Assembly (NCBI RefSeq): GCF_037076345.1
Contig: NZ_AP024702.1
Span: forward strand, 5,270,001 to 5,334,000
Length of the DNA stretch: 64,000 nucleotides
Reading direction: 5' to 3'
Source: Haloferula helveola
Lineage (GTDB): Bacteria > Verrucomicrobiota > Verrucomicrobiia > Verrucomicrobiales > Akkermansiaceae
The translations under genes were made by a program, and so were the position numbers. Under the pieces are notes generated by a model. That model was given only the letters and a program-made list of their open reading frames with translations, was not told where the DNA came from and ran no database searches. Shown piece by piece: positions 18,193 through 28,384 of this stretch (position 1 is its first letter; the number at the start of each line of letters is the position of its first letter).

Positions 18193-18383
18193 GGGCAATC
18201 ATCATCGACCTTTCCTTAGCGACACACCAGCCGGGGATTCCTTGGGCGAATTCGCGGATTTTCTCCCCGGCAGGCGGATTCATTGGCCTCACCCGGCCAA
18301 ATTGTGACCCCGGCGGCCATTTTCGGGTCAGGATCGGGGCTTGCGAAAGAATCGGCCCACCGACCAGTATCCGCCCGCGCTCG
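18193..18383. promoter_or_regulatory. Divergent intergenic region between the ECF sigma gene and tatC
   Basis: About 190 bases with no convincing reading frame. It must carry the promoters for both the sigma/VWA/giant block (minus) and tatC-yicC (plus). I see no clear paired -35/-10 elements, inverted repeat or riboswitch. Confidence 0.45.
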
Positions 18384-19772
18384 ATGTATTTGCTCAAGAA
18401 GGTTTTCCAACTCAGGGACAAGGCCAATCCCGACATGGAGAAGCCCTTCCTCGACCACCTCGAGGATCTGCGGGCGACGATCACCCGCATCATCCTGACG
18501 CTCATCATCTCGATGATCGCCTGCTTCTCGCTGCAGGGCTACCTGATGGACATCCTGCGCAAGCCGGTCGAGGACGTCTGGCTCACCCATTCCCAGTCGA
18601 TGATGCCCGACGGCATGGAGGCGGGCGACTGGGAGCAGGCAAAGGACATTCTCGAGCGCGCCGCCCTGCTCAGTTCGGAGGAGCGCGAGCTTCTCTTTTC
18701 CTATTTCGATGATGCCACCCGCGAGCGGGTCGAGGCGGCCCGCCTGATGCGCGCTTCGCTCGGGCTTCCCGACGACAAGCGCGACGAGTTTCTGAAAGCT
18801 TCGGCTGCGGGAAACGAGTCGCTGGCAAAGCTCATCGAGCAGCTCGCTGAAGCGGGAGCCGATCCGGATTCGATCGGTGAACGGGACCTGATGCGAATGT
18901 CGTCGCTGAATCCGACCGAGACCTTCATGCTCTCGATGAAGCTGGCCTTCTTCGCCGGGGTCATCGTTTCGTTCCCCTTCCTCCTGTTTTTCATCCTGCA
19001 GTTCGTTCTCCCCGGCCTTCACAACAACGAGCGCAAGATCCTTTGGCCATCCATGGCGATCGGATTCGGTCTGTTCCTGCTCGGCGTCCTGTTCGCTTAC
19101 TTCGTGGTGCTGCCGCGGGCCTTGGTCTTCTTCTACGAATGGGGATTGGGCATGGGGGTCGACAACGAGTGGCGCATCGGTGCCTACATCGGTTTCGCAA
19201 CCCAGTTCACCCTGCTCTTCGGCCTCTCGTTCGAACTGCCGGTGGTGATCATGGCGCTGGTGAAGCTGGGCTTGCTGACCTACGAGATGATGAGCCGCAC
19301 CCGTTCCTACGCGGTGCTGACGATCGTTGTTCTGGCGGCGATGATCACACCGACTTCGGACCTGCTGACCCTCTCACTGATGGCGGTCCCGATGTACATC
19401 CTCTACGAAATCTGCATCTTCCTGGCCTGGCTCGACCGCCGGAAGCAGCGCCGCGAGGAGGCGGAAGAGGAAGCCGAGCGCATGAGCCGGCTGCTCGAGG
19501 ACGACGGTGGTGAGGAGCATGACGGCGTGGATGACCACGACCCGCACGCTCACGATCCCTACGACCATGATCCCTACGATCACGATGACCCCCATGCCCA
19601 TGACCACTTGGAGCATGACTTCGAGCCCGAGGCCGACGCCCCTGAGGACGGCGAGGAGGAGGATATCGGTGACGACCTCGACGACGAACCGCTCTATGAG
19701 GAAGAGGAGCGGCGCGACATGGACCCGCCTGACACGACGCCGGATGAAGAAAGGCGCCGGGAGGACGACTGA
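18384..19772 (+). CDS. tatC: Sec-independent protein translocase TatC with enlarged loop and His/Asp-rich tail
   Basis: Core receptor of the twin-arginine pathway for folded proteins. The ATG at 18384 (MYLLKKVFQLRDKANPDMEK) is chosen because the upstream extension has no family resemblance. It has the conserved cytoplasmic FLDHLEDLR, six predicted membrane helices, and the diagnostic ETFMLSMKLAFFAG near residue 180 with FVLPGLHNNERK after it. Two oddities are visible. The first periplasmic loop (about 62-180) is roughly twice the usual size and helical/charged. The C-terminal tail (about 372-462) is very acidic and contains repeated DPYDHD/DPHAHD units, a possible metal-binding stretch. yicC follows 41 nt downstream. 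TatA/B genes are not in the window. Confidence 0.95.
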   Translation: MYLLKKVFQLRDKANPDMEKPFLDHLEDLRATITRIILTLIISMIACFSLQGYLMDILRKPVEDVWLTHSQSMMPDGMEAGDWEQAKDILERAALLSSEERELLFSYFDDATRERVEAARLMRASLGLPDDKRDEFLKASAAGNESLAKLIEQLAEAGADPDSIGERDLMRMSSLNPTETFMLSMKLAFFAGVIVSFPFLLFFILQFVLPGLHNNERKILWPSMAIGFGLFLLGVLFAYFVVLPRALVFFYEWGLGMGVDNEWRIGAYIGFATQFTLLFGLSFELPVVIMALVKLGLLTYEMMSRTRSYAVLTIVVLAAMITPTSDLLTLSLMAVPMYILYEICIFLAWLDRRKQRREEAEEEAERMSRLLEDDGGEEHDGVDDHDPHAHDPYDHDPYDHDDPHAHDHLEHDFEPEADAPEDGEEEDIGDDLDDEPLYEEEERRDMDPPDTTPDEERRREDD

Positions 19773-19813
19773 GCAAGCTTGTCCGGAGAAGGGATCTCCC
19801 TTGTAATCGGCCC

Positions 19814-20689
19814 ATGCATTCCATGACCGGATTCGGCCGGGGATCGGCCTCCACCGACCGCTGCACTGCGACCGTCGAGATCGCGGGCGTCAACCGCAAG
19901 CAGGCGGAGGTGGTGGTCCAGGGCCTCCGGGATCAGGTGGAACTCGAAAACCGGATCCGGAAGGCCGTTCTAGCACGGATTTCGAGGGGCCGACTCCAAG
20001 TCTCGGTGGTGATCGAGCGCACCGACGGAGACGGATCGTCGGTTCAGGCGGACCTCGCGTTGGCATCCCAACTTGACGACGTTTTCAAAAGCCTGTCCCA
20101 ACATCTCGGAAGGACGGTTGCACCGGAGCCGGCCGATTTCCTGCGAGTTCCCGGGCTGATCCGTTTCGATGGCCAGGATATCGATCCGGAGGCCTCGTGG
20201 GAGGCGGTCGATCCCGCCTTGGAGGAAGCGCTCGCCCAACTCATGTCGATGCGTAAGGCGGAGGGAGCCGATCTTGTTGCCGACCTCCAGCAGCGTCTCG
20301 AACAGCTGGAGTCACACCGGAATGCGATTGGCGAAATCGCACCCACCCGCCCCGCTCATTTCCGGGAAGTCCTCTTGAAACGGCTCTCGGATGCCGAGCT
20401 CGACCTTGATCTCGACGATGAACGGGTTCTGCGGGAGATCGGGTTGTTCGCGGACCGATGCGACATCACGGAAGAATTGACCCGTCTGGACGCCCACTTC
20501 GGCCGGTTTCGAGAGTATCTGTCGGGCGGCGAGCCGGCGGGCCGCCCGCTCGATTTCCTCTGTCAGGAGATTCACCGCGAATTCAACACCATCGGATCCA
20601 AGGCGTCCGATGCCGCGATTGCCCAGCTGGTGGTGGCGGCAAAGACCGAGCTCGAGAAGATTCGGGAACAGGTCCAGAACATCGAATAG
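19814..20689 (+). CDS. YicC-family endoribonuclease
   Basis: Member of the YicC/YloC family, shown in E. coli to be an endoribonuclease acting on RNA turnover. The 291-residue protein has the family N-terminus MHSMTGFGRG, the middle motif CDITEELTRLDAHFGRF and the C-terminal signature DFLCQEIHREFNTIGSKASD. Length and both termini agree with complete family members. It follows tatC on the same strand by 41 nt and converges on hemB, with 7 nt between the two stops, so no separate terminator is visible. Confidence 0.95.
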   Translation: MHSMTGFGRGSASTDRCTATVEIAGVNRKQAEVVVQGLRDQVELENRIRKAVLARISRGRLQVSVVIERTDGDGSSVQADLALASQLDDVFKSLSQHLGRTVAPEPADFLRVPGLIRFDGQDIDPEASWEAVDPALEEALAQLMSMRKAEGADLVADLQQRLEQLESHRNAIGEIAPTRPAHFREVLLKRLSDAELDLDLDDERVLREIGLFADRCDITEELTRLDAHFGRFREYLSGGEPAGRPLDFLCQEIHREFNTIGSKASDAAIAQLVVAAKTELEKIREQVQNIE

Positions 20690-20696
20690 CGCCGCA

Positions 20697-21677
20697 TCAG
20701 CGGAGCCACTCCGCCGCACGCTTGGCGTAGTAGGTGAGGATCATGTCCGCTCCGGCCCGCTTGATACCGATCAGGCTCTCGAGTGCGACGGCCTTTCCGT
20801 CCACCCAGCCTGATGCGGCCGCGGACTCGATCATGAGGTATTCCCCACTCACTTGGTAAGCCGCAACGGGAAGCACCGTACTTTCGCGAATCCGCGCGAT
20901 GATGTCGAGATACGGTCCGGCGGGCTTGACCATGAGCATATCGGCTCCTTCCGCCTCATCGAGAGCCGCCTCACGGAGCGCCTCACGGGCGTTTCCCGGG
21001 TCCATTTGGTAGGTCTTCTTGTCGCCCTCCTTGGGCGCCGAGTCGAGCGCACCCCGGAATGGGCCGTAGTAGCCCGAAGCGTACTTTGCCGAGTAGCTGA
21101 GGATACCGACGTCTTCGAAGCTCTCGGAGTCGAGCGTGTGCCGGATCATGGCGACGCGGCCGTCCATCATGTCGCTCGGTGACACCATGTCGGCACCCGC
21201 CTCGGCGTGGCAGAGAGCCTGACGACAAAGCACCTTCACGGTTTTGTCGTTGAGAATGATCAGTTCACCTTCGGGCGAGCGTTCGACCAAGCCATCGTGG
21301 CCGTCGCTGTTGTAAGGATCGAGCGCGACATCCGTGATCACGCACAGTTCGGGATGAGCCTCCTTCAAGGCGCGCACCGCCCGAGGCACGAGACCCTCGG
21401 GATTCCATGACTCCGCGGCATCCGGCGTCTTGAGCGATTCGGGAATCGCGGGAAACAGCACCACGGCCGGCACTCCGAGCGCGAGAGCCTCTCCCGCCTC
21501 CTTGACCAAGCCGTCGATCGACCAGCGCGTACAGCCGGGCATCGAGGCGATCGGCATATCTTCTGCCGAATCGTGAAGGAACAGCGGGTAGATGAAATCG
21601 GCAGCCGAAAGATGGGTTTCCCGGACCAGTGATCGGATCGCGGGTGAACGGCGGTTGCGGCGGGGACGGATGTGCAC
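20697..21677 (-). CDS. hemB: Delta-aminolevulinic acid dehydratase (porphobilinogen synthase)
   Basis: Condenses two 5-aminolevulinate molecules to porphobilinogen in tetrapyrrole synthesis. 326 residues, full length. The metal-site segment reads DVALDPYNSDGHDG, with Asp in place of the three cysteines of the zinc enzymes, so this is the zinc-independent, magnesium/potassium-type variant. Both active-site lysines are in context: SAKYASGYYGPFRG and MVKPAGPYLDI. It follows cysS on the same strand with only 3 nt between stop and start, so the two form an operon. Confidence 0.97.
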   Translation of the reverse strand: MHIRPRRNRRSPAIRSLVRETHLSAADFIYPLFLHDSAEDMPIASMPGCTRWSIDGLVKEAGEALALGVPAVVLFPAIPESLKTPDAAESWNPEGLVPRAVRALKEAHPELCVITDVALDPYNSDGHDGLVERSPEGELIILNDKTVKVLCRQALCHAEAGADMVSPSDMMDGRVAMIRHTLDSESFEDVGILSYSAKYASGYYGPFRGALDSAPKEGDKKTYQMDPGNAREALREAALDEAEGADMLMVKPAGPYLDIIARIRESTVLPVAAYQVSGEYLMIESAAASGWVDGKAVALESLIGIKRAGADMILTYYAKRAAEWLR

Positions 21678-21680
21678 AGC

Positions 21681-23069
<1,389 letters not shown>

Positions 23070-23126
23070 CGCGTTGCTACTAAACGCCCGCCAAGCGCGA
23101 ATCAACCGTCACCGACGGAAATCCAG

Positions 23127-23348
23127 TCACGGCAGCACCATGATCTGGCGCACTGAGGGATCCTGCCCGACCTCGATGACCTCTACCGGGACGCTCAAAG
23201 CAATCGGGACCGTCGACCGCAAACCCTCTGTCCTGGCCGAAGCGGATGAAGCGGAATGCCGGGAAAGCAGGGTCAGAGTGACCGCGACGACGAAAAGCGC
23301 GGCGAGCCCGATGTGCTTGAGGAAAGTCACCCGGCGAAAAAACCACAC
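23127..23348 (-). CDS. Small single-pass membrane protein, hypothetical
   Basis: A 73-residue frame starting at GTG 23348, or possibly GTG 23330. It begins basic, then has a clean hydrophobic helix (HIGLAALFVVAVTLTLL) and an extracytoplasmic tail ending EVIEVGQDPSVRQIMVLP. No family recognised and no ribosome site seen. The AT-rich stretch directly upstream would suit a promoter, and the hydrophobic profile plus uninterrupted frame favour a real gene over chance. It lies 57 nt upstream of cysS on the same strand. Confidence 0.45.
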   Translation of the reverse strand: MWFFRRVTFLKHIGLAALFVVAVTLTLLSRHSASSASARTEGLRSTVPIALSVPVEVIEVGQDPSVRQIMVLP

Positions 23349-23383
23349 TTTTTAAAATTATCAACAAAAATTAAAAAACTCTG
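23338..23383. promoter_or_regulatory. AT-rich divergent promoter region
   Basis: A run of nearly pure A/T (TTTTTAAAATTATCAACAAA and onward) in an otherwise GC-rich window, placed between divergent small membrane-protein genes. Candidate -10 boxes such as TAAAAT are present, but spacing to a -35 is ambiguous. Confidence 0.4.
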
Positions 23384-23977
23384 ATGGGTGTTGGTCATGA
23401 GGGTCGACCGTGCTTCATTCGCCCTGTGCCCTCACCCGAGCCCACATCGCCCTCAAAAGTGAAGCAGTTGGTCATCGGCGGCCTCCTGATCGTCTCGGTG
23501 GGCCTGCTGGCGATCGTGTGCTGGTTGGCCCGAGGTCTCCCCGGCTTCTTCGGCGAGTGGTTCGGTGTCATCGCCGGCATCGTGAGCACCCCGTTTCTCA
23601 TGGAGGCCTCGTTTGTCCTCATCGGCCTCATGCTGGTGCTCGCTGTCAATCACTGGCGGCAGCAACGCGAGGGCGATGAATTCGTCTATCTCGAGCAAGT
23701 CGAGGGCCCCGAGGCCGAAACACTTCCTGATTCAGCCCGGTGGGCGGTTTACCGCGAGGCACCCCTCGATGTCGAACTGCCGGGCCCACTCGATGAGATC
23801 GAGGGACTGATCGAGGCGGGTGAATACGCCGAGGCGGAAAACGGCTTTGCAACCCTGCCTACGGCTGAGTTGCAAAGCACCAAGGTGGTCGCACTACGGA
23901 TCAGACTCGCCGAAGCCACGGGAAATACCGCGCTCGCCAAAACCCTCAGGCAGCGGGCTGCAGGCGAGGGTCACTGA
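23384..23977 (+). CDS. Two-helix membrane protein with C-terminal cytoplasmic domain, hypothetical
   Basis: No family recognised. About 197 residues from ATG 23384; a GTG at 23426 (VPSPEPTSPSKVKQ) is an equally good start. Two hydrophobic helices (QLVIGGLLIVSVGLLAIVCW, and FLMEASFVLIGLMLVLAV near 70-88) are separated by a short loop. The soluble tail, EGLIEAGEYAEAENGFATLP and onward, reads like a single TPR-type helical pair. The gene overlaps the stop of the next, minus-strand gene by 7 nt (convergent). Confidence 0.65.
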   Translation: MGVGHEGRPCFIRPVPSPEPTSPSKVKQLVIGGLLIVSVGLLAIVCWLARGLPGFFGEWFGVIAGIVSTPFLMEASFVLIGLMLVLAVNHWRQQREGDEFVYLEQVEGPEAETLPDSARWAVYREAPLDVELPGPLDEIEGLIEAGEYAEAENGFATLPTAELQSTKVVALRIRLAEATGNTALAKTLRQRAAGEGH

Positions 23978-24582
23978 CGCCGGGCTGCTTCCTCGAGGAA
24001 CAGCTCGGCAATTCGGAAGCTTCTGCGACTCAGTTCACGGGCATCGTTGTCGTTGATCAGAGCCAGGCCCTCCTCGCTTACCTCCGACAGGTAGATCTTC
24101 CACGCCTTCCTCTCGACCTCGCGCGGATCCAGCTTCGGACGATTCGAGGGACTCTGGCCGTCTTGCGCCTCCCCCTCGTCACCGCCACTCCCGCGACGAC
24201 GACGGCGTCGACGACGCTTGCCGCCGCTGCCTTGATCGTCATTGCCCGGAGGCTCGGAGATCACCGGTGCTTGCTCGTCATCATTGCCACGCGGTGAGTC
24301 CTCCACCTTGGAATCCCCCTTTGGAGAGTCCGGCTTTGACGAGATCCGGCGGACCTTCGGATTTTCCGTGGCCACGTCCTGACCCGAGGAATCAGCACCC
24401 GATTCGGGGGCCGGTTCCCCGTCACCCTTGGGTGGGCTGACCGCGGGCCTCTCGGACTCGGCTTTCGGCTCAGCCTTCGCAACGGCGGCCTTCTTGGAAG
24501 CACGCTTCTTTGTCGCCTTCTTCTTCGGCTGCTTTTCTTCCGCCGGTTTCTCCTCGGGCACCTCGGGTGTCTCGTCAGTCAT
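23971..24582 (-). CDS. Lys/Ala-rich protein with polyarginine stretch, possible nucleic-acid binding
   Basis: The start is the ATG at 24582 (MTDETPEVPEEKP); frame upstream of it crosses a terminator and is not coding. The 203-residue protein has an acidic/lysine-rich, histone-H1-like disordered N-terminus (KKKATKKRASKKAAVAKAE). A tract of eight consecutive arginines follows, flanked by Gly/Ser, then a short folded C-terminus (ERKAWKIYLSEVSEEGLALI and onward). The strong positive charge suggests DNA, RNA or polyanion binding; this is inference. It is downstream of the pseudopilin gene but separated from it by an intrinsic terminator. Confidence 0.7.
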   Translation of the reverse strand: MTDETPEVPEEKPAEEKQPKKKATKKRASKKAAVAKAEPKAESERPAVSPPKGDGEPAPESGADSSGQDVATENPKVRRISSKPDSPKGDSKVEDSPRGNDDEQAPVISEPPGNDDQGSGGKRRRRRRRRGSGGDEGEAQDGQSPSNRPKLDPREVERKAWKIYLSEVSEEGLALINDNDARELSRRSFRIAELFLEEAARRQ

Positions 24583-24669
24583 CGGCGGAAGCAAGACGTC
24601 TCCCCCGCCCTGCGTCGAGCGCATTTGCCGAAGGAGGGCGGACTTTTCGCGGTTCGGATTGGCAACGCC

Positions 24670-24700
24670 AAAAAAAAGGCCCGCCGGGATGGCGGGCCTT
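24670..24700 (-). terminator. Intrinsic terminator of the gspE-gspE-gspF-gspG operon
   Basis: A perfect 10-bp stem (AAGGCCCGCC at 24676-24685 with GGCGGGCCTT at 24691-24700) and a 5-base loop. Read on the minus strand it is followed by eight T. It lies 24 nt beyond the gspG stop. Confidence 0.92.
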
Positions 24701-24724
24701 GGGAAATTCGTCGGCAGGTTCGGC

Positions 24725-25273
24725 TTACCAGCCGCGGATGTCATCCAGATTGTCCGGATGCTTCGGGTCGTAGGATCCGTTGGACCCTGCCGAGGTTTGC
24801 CCATCTGGACCGGCAGACCAAAGATCGAAGTCGGGATTCGCGGCGAAGGACCGATTGGGACGCGCGGGATTGTTGGTGCGATAGAAGTATTCCGTTCCCC
24901 ATGGATCGTAGATCTTCAGGGAGCGCCCGGTTTGGCCGGCGAGCCAGCCTTGCCCGTCGTTGTCCGGATTCAGCTCGCTCAGGTAGACCTTGTCGTCAGC
25001 ATTCTGCGGATAGAGAGCGTCGTAGACCTCGGAAGTCCCGTTCTTGCCATTGCTAACCGCGTTGACCGGATAAGCTCCGTTGTCCGCCTTGTATTCCTCC
25101 AGCGCGAGCTGAAGCAGCCCGATCTGGACCTTGGCCTGCTCGCGCGCCTGCTTGGCTTTGACGAAGTTGAAACCGCCGAAGGTCAGGCCGGCCAGGATCA
25201 CGATGATGCTCACTACCACCAGCATCTCCATCAGGGTGAAGCCGCCGGTAGCGCGTTTCGGACAGGTTTTCAT
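24725..25273 (-). CDS. gspG: Type II secretion major pseudopilin (GspG-like)
   Basis: Subunit of the periplasmic pseudopilus of type II secretion. The 182-residue protein has a class III signal, with prepilin cleavage before Phe in TGGFTLMEMLVVVSIIVILA (Gly at -1, Glu at +5). A long N-terminal helix follows, with KQAREQAKVQIGLLQLALEEY. The globular part carries the GspG-typical DPWGTEYFYR and a late NPDFDLWSAGPDG, the calcium-loop region of GspG. It is the last gene of the operon, 30 nt after gspF and just before an intrinsic terminator. No prepilin peptidase or secretin gene is in the window. Confidence 0.94.
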   Translation of the reverse strand: MKTCPKRATGGFTLMEMLVVVSIIVILAGLTFGGFNFVKAKQAREQAKVQIGLLQLALEEYKADNGAYPVNAVSNGKNGTSEVYDALYPQNADDKVYLSELNPDNDGQGWLAGQTGRSLKIYDPWGTEYFYRTNNPARPNRSFAANPDFDLWSAGPDGQTSAGSNGSYDPKHPDNLDDIRGW

Positions 25274-25303
25274 GGAATCGTTGGGTTGTTTTGAGAGGTC
25301 GGA

Positions 25304-26605
25304 TTACTGACCCACCTCCTGAATAACCTTAATCAACGGCAGGAAGAGCGCAAACACAACCGATCCGACGACCAGCGCCAGGATCACGATCATGATCGGT
25401 TCGAGGATCGAGGTCAGGGCCGTCACGGCGTTGTCCACCTCGTCATCGTAGACATCCGCGACCTTCAGCAGCATCTCGGGCAACTGGCCGGTTTCCTCAC
25501 CGACATCGACCATGGAAATCACCATCCCGGGGAACACCCCGGAAGCCTGTAGCGGTGTCACGATGGATTCACCCTCTTTGACCGCGGAGTGAACCTTCTC
25601 GATCGCGCCGGAGATGATCACGTTTCCTGCCGTGTCCCGGGTGATGTTCAGGGCCTGGAGAATCGGAACACCGGAGGTCACGAGCGTGCCGAGAGTCCGG
25701 GAGAAGCGGGCAACGGCGCTCTTCCTTTGGATATCACCGAAGATCGGGGCCTTCAGCTTCATCGTGTCGATCGCCTTCCGTCCGCCCTTGGTCTTGCCCC
25801 ACGCGCTGAACCCGATACCCAGCAGGACAAACACCAGGATTACCCAGATGACGTTGGGCACCGGCGGTAGCAAGGCGGCCTCCTGTTTGATGAAGAAACT
25901 CGAGGTGCCGAACACGATCTGGGAAATCATAGGAAGCTCCGAGTTTTCCATTTCTTGGAACATCGCCTCGAACTTCGGAACGATGACCAACATCAGGAAG
26001 ATGAGGATCGCGATGGCGATGAACATGACGATCACCGGATAGACCATCGCCGACACGATCTTGTTCTTCAGCTTCTGGGCCTTCTCCTGGTACTCGGCGA
26101 GACGCAGGAGAACCACTTCGAGAACACCGCCGAGCTCACCGGCCTTCACCATGTTCACGTAGAGCTTGTTGAAGATCTTCGGGTGCTGGGCCAACGCTTC
26201 GGAGAATGTCGAACCCGACTGAACGGAATCGGCGAGAGCTCCGAGCGTTCCCCGGAGCACCGGATTCGGCTCCTGCTTTCCAAGCACCGTCAAACCGCGC
26301 AAAAGCGGCAGACCGGAATCGATGAGCGTGGCCAGCTGACGGGTGAAAATCATCAGCGCCTTCGGCTTGATCCGACCGCCCGTCTTGGCCTTGCCCTTCG
26401 GGGCTGCGGGCTTCTTGCCTCCCTTGGCCTTCTTGGTCGCTTTCTTCGCCGGAGCCAGCGTGCCCTTGCCTTCTTCGACGACCTGGAGCGGGTAGTAACC
26501 CTGGGTGCGAAGCTGGTTAATGGCCTCGGCCTCGGTGGGCGCTTCAACGGTTCCGGACAACTGCTCCCCTTTGGCGTCGGCTGCGGTGAATTGGAATTGG
26601 GGCAT
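25304..26605 (-). CDS. gspF: Type II secretion / type IV pilus inner-membrane platform protein (GspF/PilC family)
   Basis: Polytopic platform that couples the assembly ATPase to pseudopilin addition. 433 residues. It starts with the GspF small domain (MPQFQFTAADAKGEQLSGTV), then a Lys/Ala/Gly-rich linker unusual for the family (about 55-85). Two T2SSF repeats follow, each with the typical helical core (FTRQLATLIDSGLPLLRGL and FSRTLGTLVTSGVPILQAL), and three membrane helices. It is preceded by an 81-nt gap after the GspE stop; the gap contains an imperfect inverted repeat (ATGTCGT / ACGACGTCAT) of unknown meaning. Confidence 0.95.
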   Translation of the reverse strand: MPQFQFTAADAKGEQLSGTVEAPTEAEAINQLRTQGYYPLQVVEEGKGTLAPAKKATKKAKGGKKPAAPKGKAKTGGRIKPKALMIFTRQLATLIDSGLPLLRGLTVLGKQEPNPVLRGTLGALADSVQSGSTFSEALAQHPKIFNKLYVNMVKAGELGGVLEVVLLRLAEYQEKAQKLKNKIVSAMVYPVIVMFIAIAILIFLMLVIVPKFEAMFQEMENSELPMISQIVFGTSSFFIKQEAALLPPVPNVIWVILVFVLLGIGFSAWGKTKGGRKAIDTMKLKAPIFGDIQRKSAVARFSRTLGTLVTSGVPILQALNITRDTAGNVIISGAIEKVHSAVKEGESIVTPLQASGVFPGMVISMVDVGEETGQLPEMLLKVADVYDDEVDNAVTALTSILEPIMIVILALVVGSVVFALFLPLIKVIQEVGQ

Positions 26606-26686
26606 GGGTATTTTCTAGCTAAAATTGATAGGCGGAGAATGACGTCGTGTCGAGTGAACTGACGACATCAAAATGCGGGTGAATGA

Positions 26687-28363
26687 TCAGGTATACTTAA
26701 GGACTTCTTCGATGGACGTCTTGCCGAGATAGATGTTCCGGAGACCGTCTTCGCGCAGCGTCGTCATGCCGTGTTCCATGGCCTTCTGCTTGATCACGAC
26801 AGTCGGTGCCCGCTCGGTGATCAGGTCGCGGATCGGATCGGAGATATCGAGGAGCTCGTAGAGGCCGGCGCGACCCTTGTAGCCGGACTGCCCACAAGTC
26901 GCGCAGCCGCGACCGGTGAAGAAGTCCTTGTCTCCCAGTTCATGCGGAGAAACGCCGAGCTGGTTGAGGATCGCCTCGCTCGGCTCGTAGGGAGCTTTGC
27001 ACTCCTGGCAAATCGTCCGCACCAGACGTTGGGCAAGGATGCCTTCAAGGGAAGCCGCCACGAGGAACGGCTCGCATCCCATATCGACGAGACGGGTCAC
27101 CGCCCCGGGGGCGTCGTTCGTGTGCAGCGTGGAAAGCACAAGGTGACCGGTGAGCGACGCCTGAATCGCGATTTGCGCGGTGTCGAGGTCCCGCATCTCC
27201 CCCACCATGATCCGGTCGGGGTCCTGACGGAGGAATGCACGAAGCACCCGCGGAAATGTCAGACCGATGCCCTCGTTGACCGGAATCTGGATGATGCCGT
27301 CGATGTCGTATTCGACCGGATCCTCCGCAGTGAGAAGCTTGTGATCGATCGTGTTGATCCGGCGCAATCCCGCGTAAAGGGTCGTCGTCTTTCCGGCACC
27401 CGTCGGACCGGTCACGATGAAGATCCCGTTCGGCTTCACAATTGTGTCACCGATGTATTCGTAGATGTGATCGGGAAGCCCGAGGGCCTCGAGCGAGAGG
27501 TTGACCGAAGAACGGTCGAGGACCCGGAGCACGACCGACTCGCCGTGATAGGTCGGCAGCGAGGAAACCCGCATGTCGACCTGGCGGTCGCCGACCTGTT
27601 TTACGATCCGTCCATCCTGCGGCACGCGGCGCTCGGCGATGTTCATGTTCGCCATCACCTTCACACGCGAAATGATCGGCAACGCGAGGTGCACCGGTGG
27701 AGGCGCCATCTCGTAGAGCGCGCCATCGACGCGATAACGGATCTTGAAGTCCTTCTCGAAGGGCTCGAAGTGAATGTCGGACGCCCTTTCCTTGATCGCC
27801 TGGTAAAGCACCAGGTCGACGTAGCGGATGATCGGCGCGGAGTTCGCCTCGTTCTCCAACTCGGCCGCGTTGAGGTCGCCATCGGGGCCGCCGAACTCGA
27901 GTTGCTCGAGAATCGCGTCCATACCACCGCCTTCTCCGCCGTAACAATCGTTGATCTTTTCCTCGACCTGGTAGTCGGGCGCCACAGCCAGCACCAGTTC
28001 ACGGTCGAGTGCGAACCGCAGGTCCTCCAGGGTCTGCGGATTCATCGGGTCGACCAACACGATGTGCAGTCCTTCGTCGGTCAGATTGACCGGGAGCGCA
28101 CCGTGAAGACGTGCCGTGCCGGCCGGCATCAGGGCGAGCAACTCGTCCGGCGGCGTCCAATCGGTCAGGTCCACCTGTTGGGCGCCGAGCTCGGACGCGA
28201 TCACGGGCCAAATGTCGTCCTTGGTCTGGATGACCTGGAAGTCGGCGAGGACCTCCCCCGCCTCCTTGCCGCTGTTTTCCACCTCGTTCAGGATTTCCTG
28301 CCCGAGGGAGCGGTCGATCAGACCGCGGCCGATAAAGAGATCTACTAGCTGGTTGCTATCCAT
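26687..28363 (-). CDS. gspE: GspE/PilB-type secretion ATPase (second copy)
   Basis: Hexameric cytoplasmic ATPase powering pseudopilus or pilus assembly. 558 residues: N1E-type domain (about 1-150), then the ATPase core with Walker A GPTGAGKTTT near 318, the Asp box ITAEDPVEYDIDG-like segment, Walker B RIMVGEMRD and the His box LSTLHTNDAPGAV. A tetracysteine zinc site is present (CQECKAP and CATCGQSGYKGRAG). The gene begins 21 nt after the stop of a paralogous ATPase gene and precedes gspF. The pair probably arose by tandem duplication, with this copy having the more divergent N-terminal domain. Confidence 0.95.
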   Translation of the reverse strand: MDSNQLVDLFIGRGLIDRSLGQEILNEVENSGKEAGEVLADFQVIQTKDDIWPVIASELGAQQVDLTDWTPPDELLALMPAGTARLHGALPVNLTDEGLHIVLVDPMNPQTLEDLRFALDRELVLAVAPDYQVEEKINDCYGGEGGGMDAILEQLEFGGPDGDLNAAELENEANSAPIIRYVDLVLYQAIKERASDIHFEPFEKDFKIRYRVDGALYEMAPPPVHLALPIISRVKVMANMNIAERRVPQDGRIVKQVGDRQVDMRVSSLPTYHGESVVLRVLDRSSVNLSLEALGLPDHIYEYIGDTIVKPNGIFIVTGPTGAGKTTTLYAGLRRINTIDHKLLTAEDPVEYDIDGIIQIPVNEGIGLTFPRVLRAFLRQDPDRIMVGEMRDLDTAQIAIQASLTGHLVLSTLHTNDAPGAVTRLVDMGCEPFLVAASLEGILAQRLVRTICQECKAPYEPSEAILNQLGVSPHELGDKDFFTGRGCATCGQSGYKGRAGLYELLDISDPIRDLITERAPTVVIKQKAMEHGMTTLREDGLRNIYLGKTSIEEVLKYT

Positions 28364-28384
28364 GGAAACGGGTTTTGAAAGGGA

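Noticed and set aside
19500-19640. Short tandem DNA repeats (GACCATGATCC-like) suggesting a repeat array
   Set aside because: They encode the His/Asp-rich tail of TatC in frame and are low-complexity coding sequence, not a CRISPR or VNTR locus.
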